Assembly (NCBI RefSeq): GCF_004337985.1
Contig: NC_043742.1
Location: 7,667,136 to 7,731,135 of the forward strand
Direction of reading: 5' to 3'
From: Pyricularia pennisetigena
Lineage: Eukaryota > Ascomycota > Sordariomycetes > Magnaporthales > Pyriculariaceae
DNA: 64,000 nt
Positions 47,855 to 62,064 of this stretch are shown here, piece by piece. The position numbers and the translations under genes were made by a program. The stretch's first letter is position 1. Each line of letters begins with the position of its first letter. A model generated the notes under the pieces. The model saw only the letters and a list, made by a program, of their open reading frames with translations, was not told the DNA's origin and did no database searches.

Positions 47855-47947
47855 ATGCAATGTGGCCACGGATAGTGAGTTAAACTTATAATCAGAAGTG
47901 GACTTTCAAGCAAGTAAAAAGTTCTCTCGTCGATACCGATCGAACAT

Positions 47948-48020
47948 GATATATATACATGCATATATATATGTGTGTATATATATATATATATATGTGT
48001 GTGTATATATGTATATATAT
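47948..48020. repeat. TA/TG microsatellite
   Basis: Imperfect alternating TA and TG dinucleotides lying about 170 bp upstream of the first small secreted protein gene. Confidence 0.9.
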
Positions 48021-48189
48021 GGCGGCCATGTGTACAATTGTTTTTGAAATGTTTTCCCTCCTTCAACCAACTACGACAAATTCTAACTCTGTCTAATTGA
48101 TACAATCTCTCTTTTTTGGTCTTCTTTTTTGGTCTCTGGGTGTTACCCTCCTTACTCTCATTCATCATAAACATTCATTTAAATCAAGG

Positions 48190-48851
48190 ATGCGCGTCGA
48201 AACCTCCCCCCTTGCCCAGCAAGCCCTCATACTCGTCCTTCTCGTCCAGGCCTCTTTGGCGTTCCCCAACCCCAGCCCCAGCAGCGCTGAGGTTTACAAG
48301 CTCTTCAAGCATGGCCGGGAGAGTAAGACCGCAAAAGGCCAGTGCCCCGCCGGTACCAATCTCATCACTCTCACGCAAGGCTTGAAAGCCCCTGCTAGCC
48401 CTGTTAACGGCGCGCAATGCCCCGTAGGCTCGGTGCCCGCCAATGAAAACGGCGAATGCCCTACGGGCCACGTGCCCATCGCGTGCAGTAGGGATCTGTT
48501 TGATAATCAACTTTCAAAACGCGATGATGATGGTGATTTCGGTGAGTTCCTACCTATAGCATAGAGAATACCCATTTTTGTTTTAAGATCTCCGCGTCAT
48601 ACCATGTTGTATGTCAGAAAAGCAAAGAAAGGAAAACTCTAGTTAACATCCCGAGTTTTACAGGCACCGGTGCAACACTCGAACGCCGCAGTCTTTTCGT
48701 GGCTGCAATTGTTTTGTGCTGTATCGTTGCTGGGGTGGCTATATTTGTTATGGGTGGCAGAGGATGCAAAGTAAACACAGCTGCTTTGAACTCGGGGTCG
48801 TATTCGAAGCGTGATATTAAGAGCGGCGACTCGTTGAGCTGCTGTGGTTGA
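48190..48851 (+). CDS. Small secreted Cys-containing protein 1
   Basis: Effector-like protein of 179 residues in two exons (48190-48541, 48664-48851) with a 122-bp phase-1 intron. Residues 1-24 form a signal peptide ending LLVQASLAF. The mature part has a repeated [QE]CP[AVT]G motif (three copies), then ACSRD. A KR site (SKRDDD) and an ERR site lie on either side of the splice junction. Exon 2 encodes a hydrophobic stretch, SLFVAAIVLCCIVAGVAIFV, possibly a membrane segment, and ends SLSCCG. An upstream in-frame ATG at 48097 would add 31 residues and bury the signal peptide, so 48190 is preferred. Protein 2 at 49821 is a paralogue. Confidence 0.7.
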
Positions 48852-49820
48852 AATTGATGATATCGTACTGGTTTTTTCGTGGGGTGCACGCATACGTACG
48901 GAAGAGATGACCAAAGGAATGCGAGGGTTAATTGATAAATGCGAGATCCCCTGCTTGTTTTTTTGTTTTTTTTTCTTAAAAAAAAAAAAAGAAACCAAAA
49001 ATCTCATGTTTATTCAAAATACCGTTGCAAAAGATCTAACAGTATTCCGGGTCAAGCCCAGAGTTGACGGGTGGGCATTATTTGCTCACCAACCACGCCG
49101 CCAGTCGTCCGTTCTCATTGGCATACTTCTTGGTGAAACTTGTCAACGGAAATAGTCAGATTAAGCTCGTATAATCCCATTTAATACGCCTGGCCGGGGT
49201 CGAGTTGTTATTGATAGCGATGAGCTCCTGACTTTGATTGACATATACTGAGTTACGACCAGTCTTCTAACTATTCACATTATATTTATTATCATGCAAC
49301 CTCATTGTTTCATTCACCGTCTTTGACCTTTCGATCCAATCGCTAATCAAGCGGCTCAAAACAATGAATTCAAATTGTACACACTGAATCAGAAAGTATC
49401 CAGGAGTTCTCTTGGAACAGTGGTAATAATCATGTCCAAGGATAGAATGACAAGCTATTCCTCGCGTAAGCGATAGGGAATGTGAAGAAGTCTCATAAAT
49501 CTGATTGTCTACAAGTGCTACTAAGACGTAATATTTTTCAAGTTCACTACTTTTTGTCAGAGTCATGTCGATGGTATTAATAGATCATTTGTGGCCTTTG
49601 CTTCAGGGCAGCTGCTTGTTTAAAAGCTATCCATACTAAGTACGTAGTTCCATGTAGCAGCTAAAAATAACACACTTACTATCCCGGGGCTTGAACGAAA
49701 AAAAAGATCCTTCTTGCCCTGTTCTTGGTTGTTCAATTCCATTCATTCTCTCCTTTTTCATCTTCAACTATAATATTTGAGACACTCGTTTAGTACTTGA
49801 ATCCTTTTACAAGAGACAAA
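48852..49820. other. Intergenic within the accessory pocket
   Basis: Separates the two paralogous secreted protein genes. It holds a mirrored T run and A run near 48959-48990. No supported gene. Confidence 0.45.
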
Positions 49821-50555
49821 ATGCAACTTTGCAACGCCCTTGTTTTCAGCCTTCTGGTCCAATCCTCCATTGCCTCCCCTACTGGCGAACATACTTACAA
49901 ACCCCACGGCACCGGCAACTGCCCTGATATTGCTGCCCACCTTCCTGCCGACCCAGCGGACGACGGTGATTGCCCTGTCTCTACGAAAGATGCCCAGAAT
50001 GGCCGGTGCTCTGGGTCGCAATATTTGCTTGCTATCCATTATAATCAGCTAATAGGGAAAGACCAAGGCAAGGGTGGTGAGTATCAGAAATGAAAAGAAA
50101 TCTTTCTTCATTCAATAAATCAATTTGATTGATTTGATAAAACAATTCCCCTTTGATCTGAGAAACAACAGAGACAAAGAAACCTGACTAACGCTCGTCC
50201 GACATCCATAGGCATCGAAACCAAGCCCGTCGAAGGCGCCGGCCGCAGTCCTGCAGGAATCCTGTGCTGTATTGCCTCTGATAAGTTTGTGCCATTTGTA
50301 GAGCAGTACGAGGCTCAGTATCGTAGGCAGTATCCAGGCTGGAACGGGAGAACCATTCGCCAAAACGGGGCTTTCCGTAACTACCACTCGGATGCTGAAA
50401 ACAAGGTCGGCAAAGGTTCTTGGGAGAGATATTTTTATGTGTGCTGTTGCTGTTGCATCATCGAGTTCTTCAGTGAAACCAACGCCTGTTCCTCGGTAAG
50501 TAGTACTTCTGGCGCCTGCGAGGCTACGGCCTGCGGCGACTGGAACTGCGCCTAA
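49821..50555 (+). CDS. Small secreted Cys-containing protein 2
   Basis: Effector-like protein of 199 residues in two exons (49821-50076, 50212-50555) with a 135-bp phase-1 intron at the same relative place as in protein 1. Residues 1-19 form a signal peptide ending LLVQSSIAS. The first exon has NCP, DCP and RC segments. The second begins with a Gly/Arg linker and ILCCIAS, matching VLCCIVA of protein 1, and ends Cys-rich (VCCCCCIIEFF, GACEATACGDWNCA). A GTAAGT inside the last exon could act as a donor, but reading through gives a plausible end. No named family recognised. The 67-bp inverted repeat starts 24 bp downstream. Confidence 0.7.
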
Positions 50556-52118
50556 TGGGCGAGTGAGTGTGTTGGGTTGTGTTGCAGGCTATATTTACCG
50601 AAGTCACTGGCATTAGTCAGAGATGGGAGCTCTCGTCTTTCGGCTATGTTCTTTAGTGCAACAGGTTGCGCACGACAGAAACGAAAAACATACGGGGGCT
50701 TACTTAGCAATGTGAAAACAACATCTTTCTTTTTCTCTTTTTTTTTTTTTTTGCTTCTTTTTTTTCCTGCATACAAATGGAATATACACATCAGGTGTGT
50801 CACGCACAACCGCTTGCACACTCAGTCTCCCATCCATAAACCCCAGTAAGCGGTGCGACCATCCAGTTATACCACAAACCCCCACGGGCTGCGATCGCGA
50901 TTGCGTGGGTTGGACAACTTTTGAGTGTGGGGAATACAGTCCAGTCCGCCTTTCCCGTTCTGGGGGCACTAGCTTTCCTCCTGGTCGCACATGTACCACA
51001 GCGATCAATTGACCAATACAGAGCCAGGCAAGGCTGTGTTTTGCCTTTTGTCTGCGACGTTGACTTATACGAGGGACAAAAAAGTACAATATTGTCCCAC
51101 GGCTCAATGGCAATTTGCAATTTCGTGCCAACACGCATGTTGAAAACACGACGACGATAGTCTCGTGTTTTTCTCAATCACGCATGTCCACTGATCTGCT
51201 ACCTCCCCCCCCCACCACTAAGCGCCCAACAAATGCATGCATGCGCGTTGTTGGCTGTTCTCTTCCTGCCTGGGCGGGGGGTTTTGTGTCTTTTTTTTTT
51301 TTTTCTCCCAAACTTCGCTTCCAAAAAGTGGCGCCCAAATTGCGACGAATAGCACTTCAAGGAGGGTCTAGAACAGCAAAGATGGCTAGGCTAGTTTATG
51401 CTGGAGAGCGTCCTCTGAATCCATCAGCGAAACCCCCTTGTCAACACCGAGTCCGACTGCCCCCAGTCATCGAACCGGCCGTCGACTCAGAACTTGTTCC
51501 GACATTGAGCCCACCCACGCACCATCAACGAGAATACCAGACTTCCTACTGGCTCTCCCCCCACGAAGGTACATGCCCAACGACCAAACATGCATCCGCA
51601 CCCACACCCACTTATTCCAAGCCCGCCAACTCGGGCGACCTCTTTGAGCGTCTGCTCTGGTTGATAATATGCCGAGTTTCGTCGCTGATTCGATGCATTC
51701 GAGACGAGGTGTGTATATGGGCGCTTCATCCAGCGCTACAATGCAAGAGAAGGGGGCGACAAGCCGTGCAAGTTGCCGCTCCTGCGAAAACAGGGGTTTG
51801 CCCAAGGGGCAACGATGGCCATTTGGCGGGGGGGATCTGCCACTGCTGCAACTTGTGCGGCCCAGCAGCTTTTCGGGCTCGGAGATGTCGGGAAGAACCC
51901 CTCAAAGGGCTCTTGAGTCCCTCCTCATGACCCACGAGTTTAAGTCAACTCAAGTCTTGCTTGGCTTGGATTACCGTCCATCGAGAAACCCATTGGGGAT
52001 AACAGCAACTGCTCAGCGTCCCACTTTTGATCCCCTCATGCTCCTTGTCAGCTTCCTTTTGTTATATACGATATATGCAACAGATTCTCAAAAAACCACC
52101 AGAAGGGTCGTCGAGAAG
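50556..52118. other. Intergenic, includes inverted-repeat copy
   Basis: It contains the right copy of the 67-bp inverted repeat, T runs near 50738-50752 and 51290-51304, and the promoter of the ankyrin-type gene. No supported gene. Confidence 0.45.
50579..50645 (-). repeat. 67-bp inverted repeat, right copy
   Basis: Reverse-complement partner of 45045-45111. Together the two copies enclose the AT-rich element and both small secreted protein genes. Confidence 0.92.
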
Positions 52119-55100
52119 ATGGCCGAAATAGCCGTTACCTGTCTCGAGTTGGCCGGTGTCGTCTTCAAGGCGGCCAAAGTGGTCAAGTCGATAAAGGGCG
52201 CACCGAAAGAGGTTCAACAAAAGCAGCAAGAGATTGCAGAGTACGCCCACGCAATTACGAAAATTCTGAAAACGCCAGGTCTCGATGCCAAGTATGAGCA
52301 GCGTATGTTGTCGAGCTCGAAAGATCTACAGAATGCCATGCACGAGGTGCACGAGCTCCTGGCGCCTTTATCCCGGAAAGGTCGAGAGGGAAAGTTATTG
52401 TTGTTTTGGGATGGCATCAAAGCAACCCTAAAGAAGGACGATATCAAAGAGGCCTTTGACAAAGTTCTTCGGGAGCAGAAGACATGGATGGGAGAAGTGC
52501 ATGTCGTCCTTTTTAGTCAGAACATGTACGTCCACGGTACACTTGACCCTTTTCTCCGACTTCTTTTCCCGATTCTGACAACCATGACATACAGGGAATA
52601 TTCGACTGAAATCCTAAAGCGGCAGACTTTGGCAGAGGCCGTGGAAGCCGAGACGCTTGCTTCTGCTGGCCGGATCGAAAATACCGTTTCAGGCGCACAA
52701 GAAGAGATCAAGGAGGTGAAGGAGGTGGTAGGTGAAGTAGTGCTACTAAGTCGGCAAATTCACAACCTAGTCGCCGTAAAAGTTAATCAAAGAATCACAT
52801 CCGGCACGGCCAACGACAGCAATGTCATCGACAGCACGACAGTGGCGCTCGCGCCACGCAAAATAGCACCATACAATCTCAAAAGAAAGGTCTGCAGATG
52901 CGTCAGATCGCTGGACCGGTGGGCCATGATTAAATTCCGTTTCGTGTCCCAAACCCTCGACGAGCACCGCCGAGACTGCCCTTACTATGAAAGCGGCGAA
53001 AAGAGGGTGACCTACGCCGCCTACCTGCCCCCCTGGAGTGTTTCCTGGCTACCCGGTCTTGCGGGAAAGTCCGTGACGCTCGGTTGGGACCAGAGCGTGA
53101 GAGGCGGCGCGTATTCTATCAGTCCCATCCTGCGCATGACACGGCAGGTTAGGCGCGAGGACTCGCCAGTCTTCAAGACGCTTGACGAGTTCAAAGCAAG
53201 CTTCCCTTGGGTGTTGCACAGATGGAAACCCGATTTTTCACAAACAAACAAGCGCGAAGCCAAGCCTGAGGATCTGAAGGCATGCATAGACAGCATCAAG
53301 TTGCTCTTTTCGACTGGACAGGGCTTTCCAACAGACGTGGACGAAAATGGGGAGTCTATATGGCAGGTATGGTTCTCTTGCTCTAAGCAGACACGTAGCA
53401 GCAAAGAAAACAGTGCACTGATGGGTAAAAGCAGACCGCTTTGATGATGTTGGAGGCAGCCTTGCGGGGCCAGTATGATGAGCTGATACCCTTTCTCCAA
53501 GAGCTCTTGTTGTTGCTCTTGGAAAGAGGTGCTAAGCCTAATCAAGAATACCAAAGTCCCCATTGTTTAACGCTCAAGGGCGTATGGGGGATGCCAATCA
53601 CCACCGTTAGCTATCAACTCTATCATGGGAACACGACAGCCTTTGACGGCTTTAAACTACCGCTTTATGATGAACTCAAGGCGGCAGATTATGTTGAGGA
53701 TCATGCCAAATTCGATCTGATATTTGAGATGACGCCACCAATAGCTTGGAGGCCATTGCTTCGGGTATACCCGGAAGTCTTGGAAGGTGAGTGATCTGTG
53801 TAGCCCGTAAAAGCAAGGAAGTATGCCAATCCTGGGCAAGACGCTAAGAGAACTGCTTAGATCATGAAATGACGGCAATCGCAGAGAGGTTACTGTTTAC
53901 ACCCACTGTTGAGGAGTTCAAGAACAGTGTGACCTGCGAGGAAATCCGAGATTGGGACAGAGACAATAACTGGTGGCACAAGAGGGTGCTTCTCGGCTGG
54001 CCAGAGATTTTTCCGTACCTAGCTGAGGCTGGATTCGACTTCTCACCAGCACTAGAAGATGCTTGCGTGGTTTCTTGCGTCGAAGCAGTTCGTGCACTTC
54101 TCAAGGTAGAGCACCTTCCTATTCGAACTCTGCATCTGGACAAGGCCTTCGACTGCAACAATATTGAAATTCTGAAAGCATTGGTTCAGGAAATGGTTGC
54201 TAGGCGGGACATGATGTGCGAGCTGGCCTCGGCCGTCTTGGAGCAAGACGTTCAGGCAAGTTTGGGCCTTTTCGATGGATGCTGGCTGCCATCATCAAGA
54301 GATGCTCGCAGACTGCTCGAAATCACGCTGGACGAGTATCAAGGCAGGGTTACCGAAGCATTGAGGAACCTTGGTGGCTCCGCCGCCTACTTCTCGATCG
54401 ACCCCAAGTTCAGCGATCCTGAGACCGACGAGCGCAGAACGATTGAGCGACTGAATTGCATTGATCTCTTCGAGGATTATGCGTTTCCAGACCCGACGCG
54501 TTGCAGTTTTGTGGGGGATTATGTAGATGCTATGGAGTTTCTCCTCGATGCGGGCTTTCATGCCTTGGACAACAAAGACAATGACGGGGAGACAGTCCTC
54601 TACAAGACTTGCCGCTACTACAAGCCTGGCGGGTCGGGATTTGGTGAGGTCGACGATCGTAATCTCCTCTGGCTCTTGAGATATAGCAGCAAAGCCCAGT
54701 TTCCGTCAGGACTGGTGTCAGAGCATCAATCGCTTGTCAGTCCCATATTTTACGCAGCGAGTTTCCTAAGACATATCAGCACGGAGGGTTTGCAGTATGC
54801 AAGGGTACTTGAGCAGCTATCGGAGGTTCCTACCGATGGCTGCGAATGCTTCTGCTCGTCCAATGGCTGTATGCCGCATTATATGTTTCTGAGATGTGAT
54901 GGCAATGGTTGCGGCAATGGTCACCGAGAGAGCTCAAAGCACGACGCCTGCACCGGAGACGCATATGGAGTGGCGAGTCAGGATGGCAGTTTGCATCAGT
55001 GGTGTGATGCATGGGCACTTCCGGACCAACAAAAGGAACTCTACTATGCCGAGGCTTGTCGCCTTGAGATTTTTGAGCGATTGGGGATGAGCCATACCTG

Positions 55101-55659
55101 CTGTGCTTCAGGGCGGCGAAAAGATTACATTGAGCGCATTGGTGGGATAAAAGACATGCTTTCCAGCAGGCCCGAAACCTACCAGGCTGGTCAACCGCCA
55201 GTGAATGTGCCAAAAAGATGGCCACGAGCCGACGACGCCGAGCGGCGAGAAATCCAAGAAGAAGATCGCGAACTAAAGGCACAACTGGACAGCGTCATGT
55301 GTCACTATGACAAGATGCGAGCGCTGTTTCTGACATCCCCGGTCTGTGGTGACGCCGGTGAAGACTTTTGCGACTCTTTCTGGTTCCTTTGGTGGTCATG
55401 TGTTGATCAGATCCTGCCGCCGCTGGGGAGGGAGAAGTGCGTGTATCGTGGGCTTGACTTCACCCAGCGGGAAATTCACAAGGAGCGCGGTTTGTACGAA
55501 AAATTGGACCAAGAATTCGAAGACAAAAGGGAAGAAGAAAAAGAGGCTGCTCTCAAAGCAGCAGGATACGAAGGCCAGGATTTTGAGGATGTAGTCGATA
55601 AATATTTTGGAGAAGCCTTGGATGCACTTACTTTTCTGCGTGGTCGGAGGGTCGACTAG
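52119..55659 (+). CDS. Fungal ankyrin-type protein with helical N-terminal domain
   Basis: A 1109-residue protein in four exons (52119-52525, 52595-53366, 53435-53786, 53861-55659). Intron 1 is 69 bp and free of stops, so it is easily missed. Residues 1-130 are helical (MAEIAVTCLELAGVVFKAAK...) and resemble the N-terminal domain placed before ankyrin or NACHT modules in fungi. A CRC...CPYY...YLPPW segment follows, then degenerate ankyrin units such as EFLLDAGFHALDNKDNDGET. Near the C-terminus a Cys-rich CECFCSSNGC motif and EIFERLGMSHTCC match the pattern I recall from this fungal family. No P-loop was found, so it is not a complete NLR. It may act in recognition or self/non-self responses, but that is inference. 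Confidence 0.72.
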
Positions 55660-58066
<2,407 letters not shown>

Positions 58067-58464
58067 CCAAACTGCGACCCCCTTTTCGCCTTGTTTGAAA
58101 AAGACTTGTCCGTTTCATTGTGGCACATATTTCGCAAACACAGCTGGTTAGATAACGAATTGTACGCATCCAACGAGAATCATGAAGAGAGGATACGTCT
58201 GAACAGGTCGGATTAGAAACCCGAACAACCAACACCATCTGTGAAACTTATGTCTTCATGCCATCTTTTGTACCGAGATGCGATGGGTATGATACATGGA
58301 GAAACGTAAAGTAGACCTGAACACCGGAACCCAAAAAAAGACCTTTTCCCATGAGAACTCCTAATACTGAACAAGGCAAACATCAAGAGATGACAAGCGC
58401 AGAGAAAACCAAAGACAAAGACGGGGGAGCAGCAAAATATTAGACAGTCGCATCCGGTCTGAAA
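58067..58464. other. Intergenic between convergent genes
   Basis: Shared 3' region of VPS4 and NOP56. Nothing else was recognised. Confidence 0.5.
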
Positions 58465-60083
58465 TTATGCGGCGACCTCGGACTTTCTCTTCTTCTTCTT
58501 CTTCTTCTCGCCACCATCAATCTCCATAGCGTCGGCCACGTCCATTGACTTGCGCTTCTTGTCCTTCTTCTCCTTCTTGTCTTTCTTTTCCTTCTTATCC
58601 TTCTTGGGCGCATCGGCCGAAGCGGAGACGTGCGAGGCGTGGTTGGGGTCCAGCATCTCCGTGTCGACGTCCATGTTGCCACCGTCCTCGAGAACCTTCT
58701 TCATGGCCTCCTGCATGGCATCAATGTTCTTCTGCGGCTTCTTGCCCGAGTTGTAGAACTCGAGACGGTCCTCGAGCTGCTGACGGAGGGCCTCTCCGAA
58801 GCGAGAGCTGGGCTGCTCGGAAAAGTTGTCGATCCTGGATGCGATACTGCACTTATTGGCAAGGAAGCGCGAGATGCGGCCCTTTTGCCTGGCGCTGGCG
58901 CGGCTGATGAAAGAGCTCTGGTAGATCAGGCCATACTTGGGCGTGTTGCCTTTGGTCTTGAGGGCGCGGAACAGGGCCTTTTCGGCACCGAGAATCTGCA
59001 GCGTCGAGGCCGGGTACTTGGAAAGGTTGGTGAGCGAGCCAGCGTGCGAAATGAGGCGGGCTGCAACAGGAGTGCCGAGAATGCATTGCAGGTTGGGTGC
59101 AACAATGCCCATCTTGCTGTCGAGGGACTCGGCGAGGACCTTGCGGTAGGCGGCCATCTTGCTGACGCTGGTGGCGAAAGACTTGACCATCTCGACGTCG
59201 GGTTCGGAGATGTCCTGACCCATGGAAACCTTGGCGGCGTCGATGATGGCCTGGGCCTTTTCTCCATCCTCGTCGAGCACGGCAGCGATGTCGTGCAACT
59301 TGCTGTCGTCCAACTCCTTCTTGTTGCCAATCAAAAGCACCAACCTAGCGTAGGTGACGTTGTCCGAGACAATCTTGATGAGTTCGGGAAAGTGCCAGCC
59401 GTACCATTCCCTTACGCGCATGCAGCCGGCGTTGATTCCCTTGTCAAGGGCGTCGAGGGTAGCGATTTGTTGGATGATGTGGTTGTCGTTGCGGTGGACG
59501 TTGAACTTGACCTTGTTACGCGAGTAGGCGTGACCAAGACCCAAGCTACCCCTCAGGATGTCGCCCTCGTGCAGCGACTTGAGCAGCTTCTCGGCGTGTG
59601 TCCTGATACCCCTCAACAGGTCGGCTACAACCTCGGACGTGTCCATGGTCTCGCATTCGACACCGGGGAAGAGAGAGCTGATCTCGCCTGCGAGCTTCTT
59701 GTCCGAGACGCCTAGAACGACCTTGGACTTCTTTCCGCTGGTCTTGGGCAGGGCGAGCTCGAGCGCGTTCTTGAGGAAGTCGGTGACGAGACCTTCCGAG
59801 ATCTCGTTCATGTTCTCCAGACCCTCGTGGAATTCACTGGAGGGAAGTCAGCAGGGGCAATCATGAGGTGTAGGAAAGCCATCTAGTTCCAGGCTTATGT
59901 CCGGTTTACTCACGGCCATGGTGACCAGTTGACCAGCTTGACCATCTTGCCAAACTTGGCAAGGTCCGCCATCGAGTCCTGAACCTCCTTTAGCCTCAGA
60001 CCGACCGAGTCGGCCTGGTGAACCACCTCAAAGATGGCATAACCGGCTGGGGTCTCGTGTAAAAGATAATTGACGTTGGCCAT
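58465..60083 (-). CDS. NOP56: Nucleolar box C/D snoRNP protein Nop56
   Basis: Core protein of box C/D snoRNPs that guide 2'-O-methylation in the nucleolus. Two exons (59914-60083, 58465-59836) with a 77-bp intron give 513 residues. The N-terminal domain starts MANVNYLLHETPAGYAIFEV. The coiled coil and the Nop RNA-binding domain are clear (GHAYSRNKVKFNV, REWYGWHFPEL, RLISHAGSLTNLSKYPASTLQILGAEKALFRALKT, each a strong match). The tail is a run of Lys-Lys-Asp/Glu units ending KKKKKRKSEVAA. Sequence in the N-terminal half favours Nop56 over Nop58. The long plus-strand frame opposite this gene is a composition shadow. Confidence 0.93.
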
Positions 60084-60823
60084 TGTTTTGGTGGATTTAG
60101 CGCCGGCTTTGCGCGCTTCGATTGTCGTCGAAAGTTGTCCTCAATGGTAACACAAATTGAGGTTCTCGCGACCAAAATTTCCCGGTCCGAATTTTTTTTT
60201 TTCTCCTCCTGTCGCGGGAGCTCTGGCGGAGCTCTTTGATGCACGGGCCTCTATGCATTTGGGGGTGGGGCAGTCATGTGACCTGGGATTTTGGGAGACG
60301 ACCCGAAATGATTGACACGCGCAAAATGATTCTGCTGATAAGAAGGGTGACAGGGTAGGTAGAAGTAGCCCATGAGATACCCGATGCGCGAAAGGAATTA
60401 TCGGTGGATACCTCACAATTACCATCGTAACTAACAAAGCTAATCTAGTATGCCAAGCTTCAGCTACCAAATGCTGTTCGAACTTGAGCCTTGCAACTCA
60501 CATCACATCGGATTATCCCATTCTGCTGCACGGGTATCAAAGGTAACATCCAAGGCGCATATACCAGCAAAATGTCGCTTCTTTACATCTATTCTGTGCT
60601 ATGGCGACTTCAATTGCATCGGTAAGTGAAGGCTCTCAAGACCCGCATCCCAGCCATCTTACTTCTCCCAATGCCAATAGTCATGTCTATCATGGCTTAG
60701 TCCTATCCGTTCTCGACAATGGCCAACGCTCGAACTGTTATCGTGTTTCAATACTTCATGACTGGCGTTATCCTTGAATAACGAGCCGACGAACGCTCTA
60801 TTAACCCCTCATCCCGAATATTG
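60084..60823. other. Intergenic, nothing recognised
   Basis: NOP56 promoter and the 3' flank of the MMS2-like gene. No supported gene. Confidence 0.5.
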
Positions 60824-61537
60824 CTAGCGGTTGTCTTTGTAGCAGTCGTAGACGGCGTTTTCCTCTTCTTGCGGGAGTTGATAGTTCCTTTGCATGTATC
60901 TATAACATAATGTAGGACGTCAGAATCAGGATGCGAGGGATAGGTCGTTGACGGAGCTGAAGGGCACGTACGTTCGCAGTTCGTAAAGCGCGCTAGAGAT
61001 GGAAAATTTCAGGTGCTGCTGGGGATTGCCAGTGGCAGTCCACTCCTTCAAAAGATTGAACTTGGAAGGGTCTACACGACCATCGGTCGGGTCAACGCCA
61101 GGTAGGTTGATCTTGTTAATAAAGTGTATGGTAGGTGGCTCGTATGGGTATTTGTCGCTACAGTATAACTTCAAGCTGTAGATTCTGTCGCAAAAGTTGC
61201 TCTGGTTCCTTCCGCCGACAATCTATATGCGAATGTTAGCCAGTCGAGCAAGTCGCATTGGCTTCCTGGACCGCCTAATTATCGCAGTCTCGGGCAAAGG
61301 TATCGCGTACCACTGAAGGGCCGATAATCGTGCCCACCCATGTGTGTAGGTCCTGGTCTTCATCGTTGGAAGGTCGCCCGGCGGAAACAGCAGCTAAGTT
61401 CAGGAGAGCAATCTGTCAGCTGTTACCTAACGTAGTTCTTGGGAACCATAAATTTGCATACTTGGTCCTTCTACAGCCTCAAATGCTGCCAGCTCGTCGA
61501 GCAGAATAAATATGCGGGGTTGAACAGCTTTCGCCAT
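60824..61537 (-). CDS. MMS2: Ubiquitin E2 variant, Mms2/Uev1-like
   Basis: Catalytically inactive E2 variant that pairs with Ubc13 to build Lys63-linked chains. Four exons (61462-61537, 61311-61393, 60972-61222, 60824-60899) and introns of 68, 88 and 72 bp give 161 residues. Family marks are HTWVGTIIGPS, NFCDRIYSLKLYCSDKYPYEPP, FINKINLPGVDPTDGRVDPS and SSALYELRTYM. The usual catalytic-Cys loop is absent, as expected. The C-terminus differs from yeast Mms2 (QEEENAVYDCYKDNR). It is divergent from MON2. Confidence 0.88.
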
Positions 61538-62064
61538 GGTTGTCGAGTGCAAAATACGTGGTGGCTGCGTTTCAGTGGTATAAGATCAGAGCATAATCAT
61601 GCAGCAAAATGAGTTTGCGGCTGGATGAGCGCCGACACAGTACTGGCGACTTTCGGTTGACGCGAGGTTTGCTCACCAGAGTTTCCTTCATCTTCCCTTG
61701 AAAGTCAACGCGGGGACAGTACAAGCTGCGCCCAATGACGAACAAAGTGGGGTTGTCCCAAGGCGGTGGATATTCTGCCGCGCTTTGTCATCCAACGTTT
61801 CCAGGATCTGGTCTTGGCGCTCGTTGCTCCCTGGTACGTGCAAGGGTATCAGTGCGACGTGTCGTGACACTAGAACAGGCAGCGGAGCGGCTGCTTTGAT
61901 GGTCCTAACGGCATAGGATTCTTCTTAGACGCCCGTTCTATCATTCACGGAACAGCTATTGACAATCGTACATGGCCCTGAAGGCTTTTGCAGCTTGTGA
62001 TTGACTGTAGACGAAAGATCCAGGCTATGATGTCGACGGGTCTGATTCCATTGTTACTACCAAG
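61538..62064. promoter_or_regulatory. Divergent promoter, MMS2-like and MON2
   Basis: A 527-bp region between two divergent start codons that must contain both promoters. No specific motif can be defended. Confidence 0.5.

Noticed and set aside
52119..55659. Complete NLR/STAND receptor
   Set aside because: No Walker A P-loop or NACHT/NB-ARC motifs could be found between the N-terminal domain and the ankyrin-like region.
58630..59715. A 361-codon plus-strand frame
   Set aside because: Shadow of NOP56; composition only.
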